Shown: positions 1-6,127 of the stretch, one piece after another | Layout of the letters: each line of letters opens with the position of its first letter | Numbering within the stretch: the stretch's first letter is position 1 | Source: Acetobacteraceae bacterium | Lineage (GTDB): Bacteria; Pseudomonadota; Alphaproteobacteria; Acetobacterales; Acetobacteraceae | DNA length: 6,127 bases | Assembly: GCA_947446625.1 (NCBI GenBank) | Contig: CANFIE010000246.1 | Location: 1-6,127, forward strand | Reading direction: 5' to 3' | Notes under the pieces: model-generated | Told to the model about the DNA's origin: nothing | Database searches by the model: none | Seen by the model: only the letters and a program-made list of their open reading frames with translations | Program-made: the position numbers and the translations under genes

Positions 1-1
1 A

Positions 2-145
2 GACCCCGCCGCCCTGGTCGCCAGCAGCGCCGCCCTCATTCGCGACACCGGCTGGCAGCCGCAATTCCCCGCGCTGGATGACATTGTCCGCACCGCCTGG
101 GCCTGGCACCAGACCCACCCGAAGGGTTATGCCGACAGAGTTTGA
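2..145 (+). CDS. galE: UDP-glucose 4-epimerase, C-terminal fragment (5' end outside window)
   Basis: The last 47 residues of a protein are encoded here, ending at TGA 143-145. They follow the pattern typical of the GalE C-terminus: DPAALVASS near the start, then an RDTGWQPQF segment, then an L-x2-IV-x3-W-x-W helix and a terminal HPKGY. GalE is a cytoplasmic NAD-dependent short-chain dehydrogenase-type enzyme that interconverts UDP-glucose and UDP-galactose for galactose use and for surface polysaccharide precursors. The Rossmann fold and the Ser/Tyr/Lys catalytic residues lie outside the window, so the call rests on the tail alone. The closest alternative is another nucleotide-sugar epimerase of the same family. 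The gene converges on acpS, with 137 nt between their stop codons. Confidence 0.8.
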   Translation, partial: DPAALVASSAALIRDTGWQPQFPALDDIVRTAWAWHQTHPKGYADRV

Positions 146-163
146 TCAACCCTCAAACGTCGT

Positions 164-207
164 GCGTCAGCACGCCTTCGGCGTGACGCGCCGGGCCTCC
201 GCCCGGC
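164..207. terminator. Tandem GC-rich hairpins in convergent spacer, possible bidirectional terminator
   Basis: Two adjacent hairpins lie between the converging galE and acpS stops. The first pairs CACGCC (171-176) with GGCGTG (180-185) over a TTC loop, and an outer GCGT/ACGC pair (164-167 with 186-189) extends it past a 3-nt bulge. The second pairs GCCGGGC (190-196) with GCCCGGC (201-207) over a CTCC loop. Neither is followed by a T-run on either strand, so these are not textbook intrinsic terminators. Their position between converging genes fits a role in 3'-end formation. They could instead be copies of a dispersed palindromic repeat. Confidence 0.4.
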
Positions 208-249
208 TTGGCTTCGCGCCCATAGGGGCACGGCCGCCATTCGGGGGCT

Positions 250-264
250 CGGCCCTGCGGGCCG
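250..264. repeat. Third small hairpin in the galE-acpS spacer
   Basis: CGGCCC (250-255) pairs with GGGCCG (259-264) over a TGC loop. It sits about 20 nt from the acpS stop, on the acpS 3' side, and would be transcribed downstream of acpS. With the hairpins at 164-207 it makes the spacer unusually palindromic. The function is not determined; it could be an mRNA 3'-end stabiliser, a terminator or part of a repeat family. Confidence 0.35.
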
Positions 265-282
265 GCGGCGGCAACCCGTCGC

Positions 283-690
283 CTACTCCAGCGGCACCGC
301 GCTGATGATCACCACCGCGCTGGCATAGGGGTATTCATCCGTCATGGTCAGGTGCACCACGGCGCGCATCCCCGGCGGGGTAATCTTCGCCAGCCGTTCC
401 GCCGCGCCGCCCGTCATCACCATGGTGGGCTGGCCGCTGCGCAGGTTCACCACCCCCAAATCCCGCAGAAACACCCCGGCCCTAAACCCGGTGCCCAGCG
501 CCTTGCTCGCGGCTTCCTTGGCGGCAAAGCGCTTGGCGTAGGTCGCTGCCCTGATCCGCTCGGTGCGCTTCTCGGCCTTGGCCTGCTCCACCGGGGTGAA
601 CACCCGCTGGATGAAGCGCTCGCCATGCCGCGCCATCACCTGCTCCACCCGGCGAATATCGCACAGGTCATTGCCCAGGCCCAGAATCAC
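283..690 (-). CDS. acpS: Holo-[acyl-carrier-protein] synthase
   Basis: This 135-residue 4'-phosphopantetheinyl transferase moves the phosphopantetheine arm of coenzyme A onto the conserved serine of apo-ACP, making the active carrier for fatty acid and lipid synthesis. Visible motifs are the N-terminal ILGLGNDLCDIRRVE, with the metal-binding Asp at residue 8; the signature RFAAKEAASKALGTG at about 54-68, with the metal-binding Glu at 59; and the C-terminal VHLTMTDE-x5-A-x-VII strand. The length is normal for AcpS. The start is taken as GTG at 690-688 because it places the conserved ILG(L)GxD motif at the N-terminus and has a purine-rich GGTGGGA about 5 nt upstream. The ATG at 786 would add 32 unrelated residues overlapping the end of rel. 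It is the last gene of the operon, 13 nt after the rel stop, so it is probably co-transcribed and perhaps partly translationally coupled. Confidence 0.95.
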   Translation of the reverse strand: MILGLGNDLCDIRRVEQVMARHGERFIQRVFTPVEQAKAEKRTERIRAATYAKRFAAKEAASKALGTGFRAGVFLRDLGVVNLRSGQPTMVMTGGAAERLAKITPPGMRAVVHLTMTDEYPYASAVVIISAVPLE

Positions 691-703
691 GCGATTCCCA
701 CCA

Positions 704-3001
<2,298 letters not shown>

Positions 3002-3014
3002 CGCCCCGGTGCTT

Positions 3015-3410
3015 TCAGCGCTTGCCGCCCAACTCGGCGGCAATCGCCGCCTCGATATCATCGGCCGACATGTCGTCCAGGCTCGCCCCGTCCGGCAGCG
3101 GCTCCTCGTTCACGTCCATCACGCCAAAGATGTTCTCGTCGGTGGCGATCAGATCCAGCACTTCTTCCTCGGCCGGCTCCGGCTCGGGGGCGCGCTGCAG
3201 GCTCTTCACCAGGTCCTGTTCAATAATGCCCAGGTCGATGGTCTGGTCCGCAATCTCGCGCAGCGCCACAACCGGGTTCTTGTCATTGTCGCGGTCAACG
3301 GTCAGCTCCTCCCCCCGGCTGATGTTGCGGGCGCGCTGGGCGGCCAGCAGCACCAACTCAAACCGGTTGGGGATCTGAACAATGCAGTCTTCAACGGTAA
3401 CGCGTGCCAT
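3015..3410 (-). CDS. rpoZ: DNA-directed RNA polymerase omega subunit
   Basis: This 131-residue protein is the omega subunit, which helps fold and hold the beta' subunit in RNA polymerase and in some bacteria forms part of a ppGpp-binding site. The core is residues 1-72: the MARVTVEDC start, PNRFELVLLAAQRARNI, then PVVALREIADQTI. A long tail rich in Glu, Asp and Ala follows (about 73-131), as is common in alphaproteobacterial omega and longer than the E. coli form. ATG at 3410 is preferred over the upstream in-frame start at 3473 because it gives the canonical MARVTVEDC N-terminus; a GGAG motif sits 10 nt upstream. It is the first gene of the rpoZ-rel-acpS operon, followed by rel after 13 nt. 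That pairing places a polymerase subunit beside the enzyme that makes ppGpp. Confidence 0.95.
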   Translation of the reverse strand: MARVTVEDCIVQIPNRFELVLLAAQRARNISRGEELTVDRDNDKNPVVALREIADQTIDLGIIEQDLVKSLQRAPEPEPAEEEVLDLIATDENIFGVMDVNEEPLPDGASLDDMSADDIEAAIAAELGGKR

Positions 3411-3453
3411 GGTGGGGTGGCTCCGAGCGCAGCAGGGCAAAAACGAACCCTTC

Positions 3454-3482
3454 AGATAGCCACCGCCGCGCAATTGTGCAAG
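3454..3482 (-). promoter_or_regulatory. Predicted housekeeping promoter of the rpoZ-rel-acpS operon
   Basis: Read on the minus strand, CTTGCA (3482-3477) and CTATCT (3459-3454) are separated by exactly 17 nt. They resemble the alphaproteobacterial sigma-70 consensus CTTGAC-N17-CTATAT, with four and five of six bases matching. A start near 3447 would give a leader of roughly 37 nt before the rpoZ ATG. The imperfect palindrome GCGCAATTGTGC (3468-3479) overlaps the -35 element and could be an operator, or chance. This is inferred from sequence alone. Confidence 0.5.
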
Positions 3483-3513
3483 CGCAGCAACGCCACCCCT
3501 CCTTCAAACCGGC

Positions 3514-4599
3514 TCAATCAAACCGGATCATCTGGCGCACCACCTCGCCGCCCTTCAGCGTGGCAAAGCCCTGGTTGATATCCTCCAGCCGGATATGCCC
3601 TGAAATCAGGTGGTCCAGCTTCAGCCGCCCCTGCCGCCACAGCCCCAGCAGCCGGGGCATATCGGTCCGAAACCGGTTCGACCCCATGGAGGAGCCCTGA
3701 ATCTTCCGCTCACGCAGAAAATCGAAGCCATGCAGCTCAATCTTCACCCCAAACGGCACCATGCCGATAATCGTCGCCGTCCCGCCTGGCCGCAGCATCT
3801 CAAACGCCTGCTCGGCGGTGCGCTTCAGCCCCAGCGCCTCAAAGCTGTAATGCACGCCGCCCTTGGTCAGTTCCCGCACCTGCGCCACCGGGTCGTCATT
3901 GCCCACCAAAATCGTATCGGTGGCGCCCATCTGCTTCGCCAGTTCCAGCTTCGACGCCAAGCGGTCAATCGCCACAATCCGCTCGGCCCCGGCCAGCGCC
4001 GCGCCATTCACCGCCGCCAGCCCCACGCCGCCGCAGCCAATCACCGCAACCGTGCAGCCCGCCTCAATCCGCGCCGTGTTGAAAACCGCGCCCACGCCCG
4101 TCATCACCCCGCAGCCCACCACGGCGGCGCGGTCCAGCGGCGTCTCGTCGTCAATCTTCACCAGCGCATTCTCATGCACCAGCATCTGCTCGGCAAAGGC
4201 GGAAAGGTTGAGGAATTGGTGCATCCGCTCGCCGCCCTTCCAGGTCATCCGGGTGGAAGCCCCAGGCGGCAACTTCACGCTGGTATTCTCACACAGCACC
4301 GGCCGCCCCGCCGTGCACTGGCTGCAATGCCCGCAAAACACCGAAAGGCAGCCAATCACATGGTCGCCCGGCTTCAGGTAGGTCACCTGGTCGCCCACCT
4401 GCTCCACCACCCCGGCCACCTCATGCCCCGGCACCAGCGGCAACGGATGCGGATACAGCCCCTCGATGAAGTGCAAATCGCTGTGGCACAGCCCGGCGAA
4501 GGCCACCTTCACCAGCACCTCATGCCCCTTGGGCTTCTCCAGCGTCACATTCTCAATGGTCAGCGGCTGGTTCACGGCGTGCAGTACGGCGGCCTTCAT
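3514..4599 (-). CDS. Zinc-dependent alcohol dehydrogenase (medium-chain dehydrogenase/reductase)
   Basis: This 361-residue cytoplasmic enzyme most likely oxidises a primary alcohol to an aldehyde using NAD, or runs in reverse. Visible features: catalytic zinc ligands C38 (GLCHSD), H59 with E60 (PGHE) and C163 (VVGCGVMTG); a structural zinc site C89-x2-C92-x2-C95-x7-C103; and the Rossmann motif GCGGVG at 188-193 with acidic D212 at the end of the following strand, which favours NAD over NADP. The size fits the family. It resembles the class III/NDMA-dependent branch, which includes S-(hydroxymethyl)glutathione dehydrogenases, but the substrate cannot be read from sequence. ATG at 4599 is chosen because MKAAVL is the usual family N-terminus and GGGAGAGG lies about 9 nt upstream; the frame stays open to 4968 only as antisense of the next gene. 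It is divergent from the crotonase and 103 nt upstream of rpoZ. Confidence 0.9.
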   Translation of the reverse strand: MKAAVLHAVNQPLTIENVTLEKPKGHEVLVKVAFAGLCHSDLHFIEGLYPHPLPLVPGHEVAGVVEQVGDQVTYLKPGDHVIGCLSVFCGHCSQCTAGRPVLCENTSVKLPPGASTRMTWKGGERMHQFLNLSAFAEQMLVHENALVKIDDETPLDRAAVVGCGVMTGVGAVFNTARIEAGCTVAVIGCGGVGLAAVNGAALAGAERIVAIDRLASKLELAKQMGATDTILVGNDDPVAQVRELTKGGVHYSFEALGLKRTAEQAFEMLRPGGTATIIGMVPFGVKIELHGFDFLRERKIQGSSMGSNRFRTDMPRLLGLWRQGRLKLDHLISGHIRLEDINQGFATLKGGEVVRQMIRFD

Positions 4600-4674
4600 G
4601 ATTTTTGCCTCTCCCTGGTTTACCGCCAGCCTATCCCCTGTACCTTGCCGCCAGCAACGGAGGATACGAACCCA
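4600..4674. promoter_or_regulatory. Divergent promoter region between alcohol dehydrogenase and crotonase genes
   Basis: These 75 nt must hold the start signals of both flanking genes unless distant promoters serve them. Ribosome-binding sites are clear: GGAGG at 4659-4663 for the plus-strand crotonase (11 nt before its ATG), and GGGAGAGG on the minus strand for the dehydrogenase. Weak promoter candidates are TTTACC (4619-4624)-N16-TACCTT (4641-4646) on the plus strand and TTGCTG (4657-4652)-N17-ATAGGC (4634-4629) on the minus strand. The octamer CCGCCAGC occurs at 4623-4630 and 4648-4655, 25 bp apart, and could mark a regulator site. The promoter boxes are weak matches. Confidence 0.4.
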
Positions 4675-5469
4675 ATGGCACCCGAACTTCTGCAGGAACG
4701 CGACGGCGGCGTCCTCATCCTCACCATGAACCGCCCCGACGTGCTGAACGCCCTCGGCGGCAACATGATGTGGGACATGGTGAAGGCCCTGTCCGAAGCC
4801 GCGCAGGACCCCTCCGTGGGCTGCGTCGTCCTCACCGGCGCTGGCCGCGGCTTCTCCGCGGGCGGCGACATGAAGGCCCGCGCCACCGGCGCCAAGCCGC
4901 CGCCGGCCACGCCCGAGGAAGGCGCCGACGAGCTCCGCGCCCGCATGGAATGCTCGCGCCTGCTGCATGAAATGCCCAAGCCCACCATCGCCATGCTCAA
5001 CGGCGTAGCCGCCGGCGCCGGCATGTCACTGGCCCTGGCGTGCGACATGCGCGTGGGCGGCACCAGCGCCCGCATGACCACCGCCTTCGCCAATATGGGC
5101 TTCTCCGGAGACTTCGGCGGCCACTACTTCCTGGCCCGCCTGCTCGGCCCGGCCAAGGCGCGCGAACTCTACTTCACCAGCGCCAAGCTCGACAGCGCCG
5201 CGCTCGACAAGCTCGGCCTGCTCAACCGCCTGGTGCCCGACGCCGAATTGCGCGACGAGACGATGAAGCTCGCCCGCCAGCTCGGCAACGGCCCTCGCGT
5301 GGCCTGGCGCTACATGAAGCGCAACATGAAGATCGCCGAGGAAGGCACGCTGGCCGAGGCGCTCGATGCCGAAGCCATCGGCATGATGCGCACCCGCGAG
5401 ACCGAGGACCACAAGGAGGCCCTGCGCGCCTTCATGGAAAAGCGCGCCCCCAACTTCACCGGCCGCTGA
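4675..5469 (+). CDS. Crotonase-superfamily enoyl-CoA hydratase/isomerase family protein
   Basis: This 264-residue protein has the crotonase fold, which stabilises CoA-thioester enolates with an oxyanion hole. Visible are NRPDVLNALG at 19-28, the oxyanion segment GRGFSAGGDMK at 57-67, the second oxyanion segment PTIAMLNGVAAGAGMSLALACD at about 103-124, and the 3'-side motif MGFSGDFGG at 141-149 followed by LLG-x-AKARELYFT. Aligned by eye with classical enoyl-CoA hydratase, the first catalytic Glu is replaced by S118 and the second falls near G142. D146 sits where PaaG-type and enoyl-CoA isomerases carry a catalytic Asp. Isomerase or other CoA chemistry is therefore as likely as hydration. The ATG at 4675 has GGAGG 11 nt upstream and gives the normal family length; the reading frame is open far upstream (to 3610), but only as antisense of the dehydrogenase. 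The substrate is unknown. Confidence 0.9.
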   Translation: MAPELLQERDGGVLILTMNRPDVLNALGGNMMWDMVKALSEAAQDPSVGCVVLTGAGRGFSAGGDMKARATGAKPPPATPEEGADELRARMECSRLLHEMPKPTIAMLNGVAAGAGMSLALACDMRVGGTSARMTTAFANMGFSGDFGGHYFLARLLGPAKARELYFTSAKLDSAALDKLGLLNRLVPDAELRDETMKLARQLGNGPRVAWRYMKRNMKIAEEGTLAEALDAEAIGMMRTRETEDHKEALRAFMEKRAPNFTGR

Positions 5470-5486
5470 ACACATCCACTGCTTGA

Positions 5487-5527
5487 CCTTTCCGGAGCAC
5501 GCCTAAATCCTTGGGGCTCCGGAAAGG
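5487..5527 (+). promoter_or_regulatory. Perfect 12-bp inverted repeat overlapping the ribosome-binding site of the next gene
   Basis: CCTTTCCGGAGC (5487-5498) and GCTCCGGAAAGG (5516-5527) are perfect reverse complements around a 17-nt loop. The right arm ends in GGAAAGG, the apparent Shine-Dalgarno sequence of the gene starting at 5537. A transcript reading through from the crotonase could therefore fold and hide it. No T-run follows, so it is a poor intrinsic terminator. CTTGAC (5482-5487) with CTAAAT (5503-5508) resembles an alpha-type promoter, but the 15-nt spacer is short. If used, transcription would begin near 5515, omit the left arm and leave the site free. The repeat could also be a DNA operator; each arm contains TCCGGA. 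Confidence 0.55.
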
Positions 5528-5536
5528 CTCTCCCCC

Positions 5537-6127
5537 ATGCGCCGACGCTCCATCCTCACCGGCCTGCTGCTGCCCGCCACGGCCAGCGCCCAACGCCCCC
5601 CGGTGCTGGACCGCCTGCGCGAGGGCCCGCCCTCACCCGAGGAAGTGCGGCGCCAAATCAAAACCCGGCTGGAACACCTGCGCGAATTCCGCGACAGCCT
5701 GCGCGCCTTCCTGGCGGACCTCCCCGCCCTGGAATTCGCCCGCCGCTTCCGCGAACTGGAATACCGCCACCCCGGCCTCAGCGGCCTGCGCGCCAGCGTC
5801 CAGCCCAGCGGCAAGCTGTTCATGCACGCCGCCGAAACCACCGTCCCAGACGCCCCCGCCGCCACCAGCCTCAGCATCAGCCAGGACGCCACCAACCTCA
5901 TCACCGGCTTCGAGGTCGGCAGCGCCAGCCTCTACACCCAGCGCTACCAGTCGCCGGTCTGGCCCGGCGGCAATTCCGGCGTCACCATCGGCATCGGGTA
6001 TGACCTTGGCTATTGCAGCACCGCCGCCTTCACGCGGGACTGGCAGGGCATCCTGCCCGACCCGCACCAGGGCGCCCTCTCCCCCACCTGCACCGCCAAG
6101 GCCGACAAAGCCCAACCCCTGGTCGCC
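5537..6127 (+). CDS. Exported protein with a lysozyme-like (T4/pesticin-type) domain, 3' end outside window
   Basis: The first 197 residues are visible and the frame is open at the window end. Residues 1-18 form a short signal peptide: MRRRS, a hydrophobic stretch ILTGLLLPA, then ASA before Q19 as a likely signal peptidase I site. The RRRS start is only weakly Tat-like. Residues 25-78 are highly charged (Arg/Glu-rich) and predicted by eye to be helical. From about 112 a domain contains GFEVGSASLY (E126), WPGGNSGVTIGIGYDLGY at 142-159 (T150, D156) and FTRDW at 165-169. The E...G-x-TIGIGY pattern matches T4-type lysozymes, and E126-T150-D156 spacing resembles the catalytic residues I recall for pesticin (E178, T201, D207). 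The likely role is cleavage of peptidoglycan glycan strands in the periplasm or outside the cell. ATG at 5537 is forced by an in-frame TAA at 5504 and supported by GGAAAGG 9 nt upstream. The fold assignment is inference. Confidence 0.72.
   Translation, partial: MRRRSILTGLLLPATASAQRPPVLDRLREGPPSPEEVRRQIKTRLEHLREFRDSLRAFLADLPALEFARRFRELEYRHPGLSGLRASVQPSGKLFMHAAETTVPDAPAATSLSISQDATNLITGFEVGSASLYTQRYQSPVWPGGNSGVTIGIGYDLGYCSTAAFTRDWQGILPDPHQGALSPTCTAKADKAQPLVA

Noticed and set aside
78..305. 75-codon plus-strand open frame over the galE end and spacer
   Set aside because: It overlaps the galE tail in another frame, runs through the hairpin spacer into acpS and has Pro/Arg/Gly-rich composition without motifs.
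3002..3061. 20-residue N-terminal extension of Rel
   Set aside because: It overlaps the end of rpoZ and is not needed for any domain; the ATG at 3001 follows the rpoZ stop cleanly.
3504..3526. Direct repeat of TCAAACCGG (3504-3512 and 3518-3526) at the dehydrogenase stop
   Set aside because: Only two 9-bp copies, one of them coding; there is no flanking mobile-element structure, so chance or a local duplication suffices.
3610..4674. Open frame extending the crotonase upstream to give a 619-residue protein
   Set aside because: The extension is antisense to the dehydrogenase with His/Arg/Gln-rich composition; the ATG at 4675 has a good ribosome-binding site and yields the normal family length.
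4600..4968. N-terminal extension of the dehydrogenase
   Set aside because: It overlaps the crotonase in antisense and is Ala/Gly/His-rich; MKAAVL at 4599 is the expected family start with a good ribosome-binding site.
5487..5527. Inverted repeat as an ordinary intrinsic terminator of the crotonase gene
   Set aside because: The loop is long (17 nt), no T-run follows on either strand and the right arm is the ribosome-binding site of the next gene; a minor termination role cannot be excluded.
5503..6115. Two minus-strand open frames (5904-5503 and 6115-5633)
   Set aside because: Both are antisense to the signal-peptide protein starting at 5537 and show Gly/Ala- or Arg/Ser-rich shadow composition.

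Overview
The window is high-GC DNA with strongly GC-biased third codon positions. It probably comes from an alphaproteobacterium, perhaps the Rhodospirillales/Acetobacteraceae. This rests on the rpoZ-rel-acpS gene order, a single bifunctional-type Rel with an RFKD motif, an omega subunit with a long acidic tail, and alpha-type promoter spacing. The lineage is an inference; there is no rRNA or other taxonomic marker.

Layout: positions 2-145 (+) are the 3' end of a galE-like UDP-glucose 4-epimerase gene. A GC-rich convergent spacer with several hairpins (146-282) separates it from a minus-strand housekeeping operon read right to left: rpoZ (3410-3015), rel (3001-704) and acpS (690-283). Both gaps inside the operon are exactly 13 nt, and a plausible alpha-type promoter lies upstream of rpoZ. 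Upstream of that promoter, also on the minus strand, is a zinc-dependent alcohol dehydrogenase gene (4599-3514). It is divergent, across a 75-nt spacer, from a crotonase-superfamily gene (4675-5469, +). After the crotonase comes a perfect 12-bp inverted repeat whose right arm carries the Shine-Dalgarno sequence of the last gene. That gene starts at 5537 (+), runs off the window, and encodes an exported protein with a lysozyme-like (T4/pesticin-type) motif.

The central operon joins transcription (omega), the stringent response ((p)ppGpp synthesis and hydrolysis) and lipid synthesis (holo-ACP formation). The alcohol dehydrogenase and crotonase could act in alcohol or acyl-CoA catabolism, but no neighbouring gene fixes their substrates. 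I found no mobile element, CRISPR array, tRNA or rRNA. Most of the window is conserved core genome. The least explained parts are the inverted repeat that could hide a ribosome-binding site, the secreted lysozyme-like gene behind it, and a crotonase that lacks both classical hydratase glutamates.
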